Assembly: GCA_028274465.1 (NCBI GenBank)
Contig: CM051457.1
Coordinates: 46,160,362 to 46,224,361 of the forward strand
DNA length: 64,000 nt
Origin: Plantago ovata
Lineage: Eukaryota > Streptophyta > Magnoliopsida > Lamiales > Plantaginaceae
Direction: 5' to 3'
The notes beneath the pieces were generated by a model. The model was not told where the DNA came from and ran no database searches. It saw only the letters and a list, made by a program, of their open reading frames with translations. The position numbers and the translations under genes were made by a program. Positions within the stretch are counted from its first letter, which is position 1. The number at the start of each line of letters is the position of its first letter. Below, piece by piece: positions 1 through 9,369 of this stretch.

Positions 1-369
1 TCTCTCTCGCCTAACCTTTCTGTCTTCTTCATCCATGATCTATGCCTTGTTTATACTTCCTTCTTCATTTATGCCATCATAATCCTTCCTACCTTCAATT
101 TGTTTTAGCATATAACCCATAGCTCGCGCGATCGAAAGGAGTATTATCCTTGAGAGCGATCGAAGAGAACAGAGCCAGAAAGCAAAATCAAGATGCCAAG
201 AAGATCTGAAGATCCGAGATTGTCGTACTGAGAGGAAAAACGTACGGATTGTGTGTAGTAATTAATTAGTTCTGTTTGCAAATTATGGATGAGAGTACCC
301 ACATCTATGTCGCCTCATTCTTAAATTGGGATTTTGTTTTTTTCTACTCTCAGTTCTAGCCTCAACATT
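1..369. other. Unassigned leading segment
   Basis: No ORF with family features, RNA gene or repeat structure is visible here. The sequence is AT-rich with a pyrimidine-rich start. It may belong to the fragmentary DNA transposon ending at 519 or to sequence beyond the window. Confidence 0.3.
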
Positions 370-519
370 AATTTTGTCCATAATTTCGGATTAAACGGAT
401 CAATCCGAATCCGATCCGATTATTTTCGGATCAATTCAAAACCGATCCGAGATTTCGGATCGACCAAAATATGCATTTTCAGATCGGATTTGATCCGATC
501 CGCCCCATGCCCAGCCCTA
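370..519 (-). mobile_element. hAT-like non-autonomous element, one terminus
   Basis: On the minus strand the LINE reading frame stops abruptly at 519 and is followed by TAGGGCTGGGCATGGGGCGG, then by a run of degenerate GATCCGA/TCGGATC words. A TAGGG(C/G)TGGGCA start followed by repeated short subterminal words is the usual look of plant hAT-type non-autonomous elements. The flank 520-527 would be the 8-bp target duplication. The opposite terminus is not seen, so the left limit is arbitrary and the class is an inference. Confidence 0.4.
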
Positions 520-1115
520 AGCTTAACAACCTTGCGCTCCAATGTCTGATTCGAGTTAAGATCTTCTCTATCAATGGTAAGCAATTATTTATTGTCAGCT
601 TTTTGCTATCCAAAGGAACTCCAAGATATCTCACCGGTAGACTCCCTCTGTCAAACCCTGTTGCCTGTAAAATGCTCCTTTGTGTTCCCTCATCAACACC
701 CCCAAAGTAAACCCGGCATTTAGTAGGACTAGCCTTCAGTCCCGTTGCTGCAGAGAATTGATGAAATTTTCCCATAAGGAGTTCAACAGATATTTTATCT
801 CCTCTGCACATAAGCATCAAGTCGTCGGCAAAGCATAAATTTACAATACCCAACAGCTCATATTTTGGATGAAAGTTGAAGTTGGGCTGATGCTTAAGTT
901 GCCGCAGCAGTCTGTATAAGTATTCCATTACTAGAACAAATAATATAGGAGATACAGGATCACCCTGGCGTAAGCCTCTTTTAGCCACAAACAATTTGGA
1001 TGGAGCTCCATTGATCATGTATCTATACGAGACTGTATTGACACATATCATCAACCAATTCACAAACTTCGCCAGGAAGCCAAGCTCCTCCAAGATTATT
1101 CTAAGAGTCCTCCAC
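520..1115 (-). pseudogene. LINE ORF2, reverse transcriptase palm segment
   Basis: About 198 codons of L1-type reverse transcriptase. Visible motifs are RQGDPVSPILF (substrate-binding region) and CFADDLM near 818-829, the YXDD-equivalent catalytic box that reads FADD in plant L1 LINEs. The thumb begins with RHWSARLLSL. The reading is cut at 519 by the hAT-like terminus and starts at 1115 where element A was inserted. The preceding codons are found at 10578 and beyond. It is a fragment of a dead ORF2. Confidence 0.88.
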
Positions 1116-2261
1116 TGATGAACGTGTATTTTACACTTTCATTCGAGTCTTTTTCACCTATTTTAGCTATCCTCTATGTTAATTTAGCTATATTTTAGTG
1201 CATTTTATTAGAATAGTGTCACGTTTCCCTTTAATTTGTATTTTACAGGTTTTGGGTGAAAAATGAGGTTTCCCGGGCAATTATATTGAAGTAGACAAGG
1301 AATTGGTGTTCCGAAGGCCTATTTGGAGTATCTAGAAGATTCCGGATAGAATTTGAAGTCTAGGGTTCGAGTCTGAAGGCTAAAAGGTCACTAGAAGGCA
1401 AAAACCGAGTTCGAAAAGGAAAAGAAATCCAAAAACGCGTCGAAAACGCGTAAACAGCCGACTGGAGGTCCCGGGCGAATCGCCCGGGACGTGGGGCGAA
1501 TCGCCCCACACCAGGCGAATCGCCCGGTGTGTGGGGCGACTCGCCCCACACCTGCCGAATCACTATATATAGTTGCTCAATTTTCTCCGTTTTTCATACT
1601 TTCCCAGACCTTTTCTCTCACCTTTCTCATTAGTTTTAGGTAGGAATTCTCCAGAGCCTGTTTTGGGGATTCTTAGCTTAGGAGATACTTTTTCTTAGCG
1701 TTTTGGAGCTTGTAAGATCGCGATTCTTCGGAGATTGACAACCTTCGTTAACATTGTATCTTACAGTTTTTCTATTTATATTTATTTATCTTTCAACATG
1801 TTTTCATTCAATCTTGCTATGATTTATGTTGATTGCATGACATCTATGAGTAGCTAAACTTCTCGTTGGTGATAGACCTTGAGTTATTGCTTTATTTATT
1901 TGATCTATCTAAAACCTCTATCTTCGTAGTGTTGAATTATAACGAACACAATTGGACAATTCATTGATCAAAGATCTCCATGCAAAACAATTGGGTACTT
2001 CATGCATGATTATTAACCTGCTATGCTTTGAATGATCATACTATCACTAACCTCCATTATCTGATAAGAAAAACCTTTGCTAAGTAGTTTGTTGATTTTA
2101 TAGTTTAAGTTAGATTAGATAAAGCTAGTTATAGTCCTTAGAGATCGACACTCGAGGTTATTTTACTGCTACACTACGGTTTTTCGTTGTAGTTGTGAAT
2201 TGCCTTTGGCTAAATAAAAATTTATTTGATTAGTTAGAATCTGACAAATTTCGGTTCATCA
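1116..2261 (+). repeat. 5' LTR of element A
   Basis: Starts TGATGAACG and ends TTCATCA. It is 1,146 bp against 1,203 bp for the 3' LTR. The difference is one internal 57-bp deletion at about 1872, between the words GATAG and TAGACC. Otherwise the two LTRs are near-identical. Confidence 0.93.
1472..1573 (+). promoter_or_regulatory. LTR promoter: GC-rich palindromes and TATA box
   Basis: Four GC-rich palindromic words of the type GGGGCGAATCGCCCC (an exact copy at 1493-1507) lie directly upstream of a TATATATAG box at 1564-1572. Transcription would be expected to start about 30 bp further on. The palindromes recur in the 3' LTR and, separately, upstream of the second ORF at about 4837-4943. Confidence 0.65.
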
Positions 2262-2264
2262 AAT

Positions 2265-2282
2265 TGGCGCCGTTGCCGGGGA
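2265..2282 (+). other. Primer binding site, tRNA-Asp type
   Basis: TGGCGCCGTTGCCGGGGA begins 3 bp after the 5' LTR. It is complementary to the 3' end of plant tRNA-Asp, the primer type used by Athila-lineage elements. The identical site follows the 5' LTRs of elements B and C. Confidence 0.88.
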
Positions 2283-2405
2283 CTATACTCCTGTTTCTGT
2301 TTAGCTTTTATTTATTTTCAGCATTCAATTCCTAGTTCTAGTAGTTTTTATTTTCCTATTTAATCTCTCTCTGATACTCCTTTCCTAACTTGTTACAGAT
2401 AGTGT

Positions 2406-4556
2406 ATGCCACATACACGATCTAGAGGAACACCGCTTGCTGATTCAATTGCTGAGATCGACAGAGTCTACCACCAAAGAAGTCGACTACTTCAAAGGCG
2501 TGAACTAGAGGAAATAGAGGATACCGATTTCTCTGAATCTCTACACAGTCTTTTTAAGGAAATCGACGGAATGGCAGAAGTTAGACCACTGAAAGCATGG
2601 GTTCAACCCTCCAAGGATCGTATGAGGGGACCGGCGATTGTTCTTTCGTCTGCAACTCGAGATCTGGAAATCAAGAACCACGCGTTCCAACAACTTCTGA
2701 GGTTCTATGGCTTAGCAAGGGAAGATGTGATGGGGTACTTGCACGATATCGATGATTTCGTCAACCAACTTCCACGACCCGGAGCTGAAATAACAACGGG
2801 TGAGTTGAGGATGAATGCTTTTGCTATGGGGCTTGGCGACAGAGCCAAATCATGGTTGAGTTCTCTACCGGCGGGCTCGTTGGACACTTGGGAGAAGGTT
2901 TTTTCAGCTTTCATGGAGAAATACTTCCCTCACACCTTGACTATCGCGCTAAAGGCGCAAATCACTGGGTTCAAACAAGACTATGATGAGACTATCTACA
3001 CCGCGTTCGAGAGGTTCCAAGACCTCATGAACAAGTGCCCTCACCATGGTTTTGAGCTTTCGGATCTAGTCCAACACTTCTACAATGGACTAACGTTCGA
3101 GAACCAACAAGTGGTGGATTTCCAATGCCGTGGCAATATTTGGGAAGAAACCGCAGAAGCCGTCTGGGCGGTTTTCGAAAGGCTTGCTAAGGGTTCACAA
3201 TTCAAGGACCCAAGAGCAATGGTTAGGAGACGTGGACCTGAAGCTCCACCTACTCAAGAAGCCCCTATGTATGGGAGGAATGGGTATCGATTCGAGTGCT
3301 TTACCAACGAATTGAAGCAAGTCCTCAAGAGCGCCACTGGAACATCTGTGTCAAACGAAGTTTGCCGAATATGCAAGAACTATGGGCATGGAGCTCATAT
3401 GTGTAGATCAGAGCTTGAATATGATGATGGCAACTGGGTTCAAGGAGGCGAAGAGGAAGCCTTTGCTACGGAATTTGATACTCAAGAAGCTAGCTACGGA
3501 CAAGATGGTAGGAATCCTCTAGGTGGATTTTGGAGAAGAGGGTTCCGAAACAATCAAGGATATGCACCGGCTAGCCAAACTTATGGCCCTAACCAAGACC
3601 GTAGTAGGCTTAACTATTGTAATGATCACAGCGAAAATCCCACTCCGAAAGAGCAACCGAAGTCGAAGACAGCTCTAATGATGGAGAACTTGCAAAAGAT
3701 GGTTGATCACACCCAAAGTTTTCTCAAACGTTATGAAGAAGATTCTGAGAAAACTAGGGCAAGGCTTGATCGATTGGAAGAGAGCACTAGGCTTGCCCAT
3801 CAAAAGATGCAAGAGTTGATTGACCGAGGAGCAAGTAGGGAGCAAGGCAAGCTGCCTAGCAACACTGAGAAGTCGATGTCCATTACCTTGGTGGGTGATC
3901 TACCTGTCGAAATCACCATCAAGAAGGTTGCTAAGTGCGAGTGTTGCAAGAATGAAGAACCCCCACTAGCCAAGGAAGAAGAGAAGGACCTTGGTACTGA
4001 TGAGAGTGAAGAGGAGCAAGAGGATCCCGAGCCACTCCCTCAAAGTTTCGATATTAAGGTCGGGATTGGTGAACTTGAAGATGTCCGTGCTACACTAGAC
4101 ACGGGATCCTACTCTAATGTGCTCCCGATGAATGTGTTTGAGAAGAGTAGCCTTGGAAAACTATCTGAGCATAAGGCTATTGTGCAATTGGCGGATGGAT
4201 CCTTTGTGAGACCCGAAGGCGTATTGAAGAACGTATTGGTTAAGATTGGTGAAGCTTCTGTATACACCAATTTTGTAGTTATGTCGGCGTCTACACCTGG
4301 GATGGGGGATGTTGTTCTATTGGGGCGAACGTTCTTGACCAAACTACGCTCCATGATAGGCATCTACCGAAGGACTTGCACAATTGAGGTGGATGGCAAG
4401 CGACATGTGTTGCGAGCCATATCTGATCCACCTGATGCTTCTCACACCATTAACTACTGTGGTCTTGCTGTCTATGTTCATTCTTATTCACAGGTTCGTG
4501 GCATGAGGAGAAGATCCATGAAGGGGAAGTCTAGTACCCTCAAGAAGAAGAGCTAG
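2406..4556 (+). CDS. gag-protease polyprotein, Athila-like
   Basis: A 716-codon open frame starting MPHTRSRGTPLAD. Residues about 145-240 form the plant retrotransposon gag (capsid) region, with AKSWLSSLPAGS, KCPHHGFELSDL and FYNGL. Residues 319-332 are a zinc knuckle, CRICKNYGHGAHMC (C-X2-C-X4-H-X4-C). Residues about 425-475 look coiled-coil. A retropepsin-like aspartic protease has its active site DTGS near residue 563 and LLGRTFL near 638. The product should form particles and process itself. The frame ends soon after the protease with no RT or integrase, unlike autonomous gypsy elements. This is the only unbroken gag-pro in the window. Elements B and C carry homologues with the same start. 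Confidence 0.9.
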   Translation: MPHTRSRGTPLADSIAEIDRVYHQRSRLLQRRELEEIEDTDFSESLHSLFKEIDGMAEVRPLKAWVQPSKDRMRGPAIVLSSATRDLEIKNHAFQQLLRFYGLAREDVMGYLHDIDDFVNQLPRPGAEITTGELRMNAFAMGLGDRAKSWLSSLPAGSLDTWEKVFSAFMEKYFPHTLTIALKAQITGFKQDYDETIYTAFERFQDLMNKCPHHGFELSDLVQHFYNGLTFENQQVVDFQCRGNIWEETAEAVWAVFERLAKGSQFKDPRAMVRRRGPEAPPTQEAPMYGRNGYRFECFTNELKQVLKSATGTSVSNEVCRICKNYGHGAHMCRSELEYDDGNWVQGGEEEAFATEFDTQEASYGQDGRNPLGGFWRRGFRNNQGYAPASQTYGPNQDRSRLNYCNDHSENPTPKEQPKSKTALMMENLQKMVDHTQSFLKRYEEDSEKTRARLDRLEESTRLAHQKMQELIDRGASREQGKLPSNTEKSMSITLVGDLPVEITIKKVAKCECCKNEEPPLAKEEEKDLGTDESEEEQEDPEPLPQSFDIKVGIGELEDVRATLDTGSYSNVLPMNVFEKSSLGKLSEHKAIVQLADGSFVRPEGVLKNVLVKIGEASVYTNFVVMSASTPGMGDVVLLGRTFLTKLRSMIGIYRRTCTIEVDGKRHVLRAISDPPDASHTINYCGLAVYVHSYSQVRGMRRRSMKGKSSTLKKKS

Positions 4557-4600
4557 GCGCAAGAAGGAGTCGAGTCAAAGACCATAAACAATGGCGCTAT

Positions 4601-4623
4601 CCGGGAGGCAACCCGGAGTTTTT
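4601..4623 (+). other. Conserved hairpin downstream of gag-pro
   Basis: CCGGG-AGGCAA-CCCGG followed by a T-run lies 45 bp after the gag-pro stop. It is preserved at the same place in B (18201-18216, inverted) and C (27921-27936), within a conserved block GGCGCTAT...TTTTATCGC. Function unknown. It resembles a bacterial terminator only by coincidence. Confidence 0.7.
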
Positions 4624-4831
4624 ATCGCTTTTTTACCGCTTTTTTGCATGCATTCATACATGGAACAATTTGCTTTTCATATGTGAATTTGTTCGTCTCT
4701 GTGTCGTATGTGTTTATGTTTGTGTTTGAGTGAACTTTTTTGAGTGGTTTTATGAGTAAAATGGTTTTCGGGGATTAAAAAACCGCGTTTTTTGGAAATT
4801 TTCGTCTCCCCACCTCCTCCCCACCTCAGGA

Positions 4832-5040
4832 GGTGGGGGGCGAATCGCCCCACATGTCCAGAGAGCTTCGCGCTCTCTGGACGTGCGGAGCGATTCGCCC
4901 CACATGTGGGGTGATTCGCCCCGCACGGGGCGACTCGCCCACGTATTCTGCAGAAAGAAAAACGGAGGTCACCCCCCATTTTCCTCATTTCTTCATCTCT
5001 TTCACCTTCTAACTCCAAAAATTCCCAAATTTTATAAATC
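4832..5040 (+). promoter_or_regulatory. Putative internal promoter of the second ORF
   Basis: The palindrome GGGGCGAATCGCCCC at 4837-4851 is followed by an 8-bp-stem hairpin at 4858-4880 (CCAGAGAG/CTCTCTGG) and more half-palindromes to about 4943. A TATA-like TTTTATAAATC lies at about 5028. These are the same words that sit upstream of the LTR TATA box. With the intron that follows, the arrangement looks like a separate promoter for the second ORF. This is an inference from position and motif sharing. Confidence 0.45.
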
Positions 5041-5173
5041 TCTTCATTCCTTCATAAAATCTTCATTACTCCATCAAATTGTGTGTTCTTTAGATTCAAT
5101 GGAAGCCCATTACGTGCTCTTTCTTTTCATCCGAACAAATTTCTTCCTAGTTCATTCAATCTTCGGATTTGAG

Positions 5174-5715
5174 GTAATCTCACATGAACCCTAATTTTTC
5201 AAATTTGGGGGTTTTTTGATTTATGCTTCAATTAATCTTATATGATGTATGGGTTGATGATTTGTGTGATTAGAAATGTTATTCACTATCAATTGCATGT
5301 TCAATTAGGCTTGGTTTGTTGGTTTAAGAATTTTTCTATTAGATGTCTATCTTGTTATGCAATGTATCTTTTCCTTCCATTCCATGTTTAAACTTGTGTT
5401 TGTTGATGTGATAATGATGGACATATTGGTAGAATGCATGATTGATGAAGTTGAGGATTTATGATGCTAGATTTTTTTTGCTACTATGGTATGAATTGAG
5501 CATTATGATTCAAGGCTATTTGTTGTCTAGCAAGAGCATAATGTGATATGTGCATGTAGTAGTTACATTGATATGTTGCATGTTGAAGTAGCTAGACTAG
5601 ACATGGGGGTTTTGAGGAGTTCGATTGTTATAGATATCGCTCGTATGTTCGCTCGTGCATTTGCATATGCATAAGTCTGTTTTGTGTCATGCAAGATACT
5701 AACTGCTGTTTGTAG
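5174..5715 (+). other. Predicted 5'UTR intron before the second ORF
   Basis: A donor GAG|GTAATC at 5174 and an acceptor TGTTTGTAG at 5715 bound 542 bp of T-rich sequence. The ATG of the second ORF is 5 bp after the acceptor. Elements C (28472-29009, 538 bp) and B (17167-17708, 542 bp) keep the same two sites and nearly the same length, which supports a real intron. Confidence 0.6.
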
Positions 5716-5720
5716 GAATC

Positions 5721-7017
5721 ATGGCTCCACGAGGATCGAAGAAAGTTGGCTCAAGCAAGAAGGGTAAGGGGGTAGCATCAAGCTCCCAACCTTCCCACGA
5801 GCTGTACGAGTTGTCTCTAGCCGCAATAGATGTCCGACAGAGGCTCGAAGCGGAGCTAGCTCAAGGTGGGCGATCGATTATACCAGACAGAAGGATAGAC
5901 ATTCCGGATGAAGTAGCTCACAGGGCGGGGTACAGGACACTCTCCCGTCTGGCGAGGAAAAGGAATTGGGTTTGGTATACTTCCAACCAGTTCAAGGGGT
6001 ACGATACGAGCCTCCTTCATGAGTTCTATACTGGATACACTGATCTTGAGGAGAAGGAGGGGGTACTCGTTCGGGGCGTACTAGTACCATGGACGCCGGC
6101 CTCAATTTCTGCCTTCATCCATGTTGGGGAACGGGAGTTCACAGGAAGCAACCACTCCTACGAATATGCAAGGGCCACTAGGGGGATCGGAAGTGCTATT
6201 ACAGATGTGATCTGCAACAGGGAGTATAGGTATCCAGATACCAGAGCACAACCTGCACGGATCCGTCAGAGTGACCTTAGCATCGAGGCTAAGGTGGTCA
6301 TGAAATTCTGCATTTTCAACTTGATCCCTAGAATGAATGACACTTGGATACAACCGAATTATGCCGAGCTCCTCTACTGCTTGATAGGCAAGCATCGAAT
6401 CGACATCGGTCACATCATGTATGCCGAGTATGAGCGCCATTGGTAGAAGAAGAAGAAGCCCTTCATTTTTCCGAGCTTCATCACTGCCTACTGCAAATAT
6501 TACGGGGTCGAGGACATTGATGAGGGGGATTGCGAGGTCGCTGCCCTTTCACCTTCGACTATTGATGTACATCTGACTAGGTATCAAATGAAGAACCCCA
6601 CGGCTGCTGCTGCTGATGTGGAAGCTCCCTTCCAACCGACTGATTCTGATAATGAAAATGATTATGAGGATGCTATGGAAGCTGATGATGACCGAGCCCC
6701 TATCCCGGATATTCCTTTTGTCCATAGAGCACCACATGCACCGCCTCGAGCACCACATGGGTCTCAAGGTTTTGACTTCTATGATTTTCGGGCCCATATC
6801 GATGCTAGTGTTGCAGCTTGACCACTACTGTCCAAGGAATGCGACATGACCTTGACGGACACATTGCCCAGCGCAACCGCAATTGGGAGATGATTGAGGA
6901 GTATCGCCGAGAGGAGAGGCAGGTAATGTGGAACAACAACAGCTCATCCAGCAGCAACAGGATCTCCTGTCTGACATGTGGAGAGACTATTATGGGGATA
7001 ACAATCCCGATAACTAG
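5721..7017 (+). pseudogene. Second ORF of element A, broken
   Basis: Opens MAPRGSKKVGSSKKGKG and matches the intact 434-residue ORF of element C along its length. In A the first open part ends at 6446 with a TAG where C has a glutamate codon. The same frame then continues to 6821, where the C-terminal coiled-coil part goes out of frame. The last part runs to TAG 7015-7017 in another frame. The central region (RNWVWY, FYTGYTD, IPRMNDTW, FIFPSFITAYC) resembles the plant 'putative transposon protein'/Athila ORF family, whose role is not established. Confidence 0.75.
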
Positions 7018-7621
7018 TCTTTTCACGTGTCCACTCTCAGCCGACCGAGGCCAAACCGTTCGGTAACATCTAGTATCACTTTTTATTTACTCATTCTCTT
7101 TTGCTAGGGACTAGCTTAAGTTTCTTGAGGGGGATGGGATGTGAACCATGATGTTAAGTATGTTTGGTTTTGTGTTGATTGGTATCTTGTTTTTTGTTTG
7201 CATTTGCACGTTTACCGCTTTCTTAGTTTTTAGTTGCATACACTACATTCATCCTAGGATAGTCTTGCATGTTTTATGTGGAGTTTATTGCCAAATTTTT
7301 GAACTTTTTTATTGGGTAGATTAACTAATTATGACATTAATCGTATGCTTCATCTCTATGAACTTGTTTGAGGTTTTTCTCGCTTGGCTTGCCACATTTA
7401 TGTATTGCACTTAGTTAAGCTTGGTAGTCTCGACATCACTTAGTGGTGTTTTCTCTATTGCGGTTCACGAAGGCCTTTATAATAGAATGATGCATGTTAG
7501 GGTCTTATGGTTGTTTTCCCGAGTAATTATGTACCTAAGAGGCAACAAGTCTTCACCTTGCTTTGAGATTGCTAAATGCCTAGGAAGGAGGTAGTGTGAG
7601 ATTGTGTGATCCTTTGTTTGC

Positions 7622-7655
7622 AACCTATTCTTTCGAATAGGTTTGGGGAGGGGGT
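7622..7655 (+). other. Hairpin with PPT-like foot, copy 1
   Basis: AACCTATTC-TTTC-GAATAGGTT is a perfect 9-bp-stem hairpin. Its 3' foot runs into TTTGGGGAGGGGG, which resembles the element's own polypurine tract before the 3' LTR (TTTGGGGAG in C). A second copy follows about 120 bp on. Both copies exist in A, B and C. Confidence 0.6.
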
Positions 7656-7741
7656 TACGCTATCATTAGACTTGTTTTTCATTTTTAGTATGTGTTGTGA
7701 GTTTATTTTTAGTTTTTCTTTTTTCGTAATTTTTGTACTCC

Positions 7742-7773
7742 AACCTATTCTTTCGAATAGGTTTGGGGAGGTC
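7742..7773 (+). other. Hairpin with PPT-like foot, copy 2
   Basis: Same hairpin as at 7622, again followed by TTTGGGGAGG. The spacing of about 120 bp between the two copies is retained in B and C. Confidence 0.6.
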
Positions 7774-7815
7774 GTTTGTGTGTCGTTGTTTCTTTTTCGT
7801 TATGCTACTGCTGGT

Positions 7816-7950
7816 TAAAAAAATCAAAAAAAAAAAAAAAAAAAAGAAAAATTCCAGGAAAAAAGAAAAAGAACTGGAAAAGAAAAAAAGGAAAAGACCC
7901 CAAAAAAACAAAGAAGGGTCCAAAAAAAAGAGCCAAAAAGCAGTTTAGCA
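7816..7950 (+). repeat. Long purine tract
   Basis: About 135 bases almost wholly A and G, with GAAAAA and GGAAAAG words. It lies just after the second hairpin in the same relative place as in B (about 15395-15535, as pyrimidines) and C (about 31125-31245). The short lysine-rich ORFs it creates are not genes. Confidence 0.65.
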
Positions 7951-8466
7951 AAGTGTTGTGTCTCATTTTTCAATTCATGTAATGTTCGTAATCGTGTTGT
8001 AATGTTTTGTCTTTTGTTTGTTTGAGTGTCATCTGTTCTAGACCACCCTCGTCCTGCCATTCAGGAAGTGGTGAATAGCTTAAGGCTTTGCTTGAGAGAT
8101 GGGTAGAATAGGGGAGTGTTATCTTTTTAAGGAACCCTCCTTCGTTTGATGAGAGCCAGTATTGGTTCGACCTCTTTGAGGAAAAGTCTTAACTTGGTGA
8201 ACAACAGTAAGTCCTCAGTTTCATAGGCACCGGACAACCATTCGTACTTTAACATGTTTCATTACGTCGTCACTGACTAGGTCCAGGTAGAGAATGTTAC
8301 GAGAGACTATCTTGTCTTGACATAAGTGGTTATGTGAATGTGTATGAGTCAATCGAGGCATTCTTCAACCTATATTCATGTTATGATTTGTAAGGTTTTT
8401 GTTCATATGTTTTTTGATAGATTCAATAGATTAGTTCATTTCGTTTGGCATGAGACTCCATTTTTT
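7951..8466 (+). other. Non-coding 3' region of element A
   Basis: Conserved between A, B and C at the nucleotide level, with no ORF conserved between the copies. It includes words such as TCTAGACCACCCTCGTCCT. It ends at the MULE-like insertion. Confidence 0.6.
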
Positions 8467-9301
8467 GGGCAATTACATACAGTACCCTCTTAGATGTCCT
8501 AATTACATATAACGGACCATTAGTTCATCAATTACATATAGTCTCCAACTAGATGGATTTTAATTACATCCAGGTCCACGATCTTGACTTTTCGCGAATT
8601 AAAACGTGGAAAGTACATTTTTGCCCCTGGTCAAAATTCAGAATTTTGCATTGACCAAACAACATTAATTTATGTTTATTATACATTGACCCTCTATATT
8701 TTCTAGTTTATGAAATTTACACGAAAAACTTTTAAGATTTTCAAATGGATCCCAAATGTAATTGCAAATCTATCCCAACAACATTAATATGAAAAAATAA
8801 GTCCGAAAAATTTATTTGTTTCATCCTTTTTCCTTTTTTTTTCTCCTCCTTCTTCTTCAAAAATCCGGTGCCGGAACCGGTGGCAGCTCCGGTCAGAGCT
8901 GCCACGCAGCTCCAGATCGGAGCTGCCATGGCAGCTTTCGATCTGGAAGCTGCCAGGGCAGCTCTGTTCGGAGCTGCCATGGCAGCTCACGATCGGAGCT
9001 GCCCTGGCAGCTTCCAGATCGGAAGCTGCCATGGCAGCTCTGACCGGAGCTGCCACCGGTTCCGGTGTCGGATTCCGACACCGGATTTTTTAATAAGAAG
9101 AAGAAAAAAAAAGTGAAAAGGAAAAAAAAAGATAAATTGAAAAAGAAAATCTAAGGCCATGTTTGGTTGTATGAGAGAGAAAATCTCAAAATTCTGTGGT
9201 CAACACCGGAACGGCCAAATGGGCCTGAATGTAATTCTTTGCAAGACGGTCCTTCATATGAAAAGATGTCATCTAGCAGGGGGTCCAGAAGTAATATTCC
9301 C
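8467..9301. mobile_element. MULE-like non-autonomous element in A
   Basis: Flanked by 9-bp direct repeats CCATTTTTT (8458-8466 and 9302-9310). The same spot is uninterrupted in element C. The ends are imperfect inverted repeats beginning GGGCAATTAC and, reversed, GGGAATATTAC. A 9-bp target duplication is typical of Mutator-like elements. There is no transposase. The core is a palindromic GC-rich block. Confidence 0.7.
8865..9090. repeat. Palindromic core of the MULE-like element
   Basis: Repeated units built on AGCTGCCATGGCAGCT and CCGGTTCCGG-type words in alternating orientation. Overlapping ORFs in several frames on both strands arise because the block is self-complementary, and they are not genes. 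Confidence 0.7.
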
Positions 9302-9369
9302 CCATTTTTTTGTGTTGCATTGTTTTTTGCTTTAGAGTCTAGTTTAGTTGCTTGAGGACAAGCAAAGGT

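Noticed and set aside
1472-1555. CRISPR-like array of GC palindromes
   Set aside because: Units are adjacent, imperfect and sit in an LTR promoter of a plant retrotransposon. There are no unique spacers.
4601-4623. Rho-independent terminator
   Set aside because: Shape only. This is a eukaryotic retroelement and the motif is kept as an RNA structure after gag-pro.
4677-5194. ORFs on both strands around the palindrome cluster
   Set aside because: The GC-rich palindromes lack stop codons in several frames. The proteins are not shared with C or B.
7733-8060. Lysine-rich and phenylalanine-rich ORFs
   Set aside because: They are translations of the long purine tract and its complement. Equivalent tracts in B and C do not keep the frames.
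8784-9116. Overlapping ORFs in several frames and both strands
   Set aside because: Produced by the self-complementary AGCTGCC/GGCAGCT block. Glycine/serine/cysteine-rich translations mirror one another and there is no start context or conservation.
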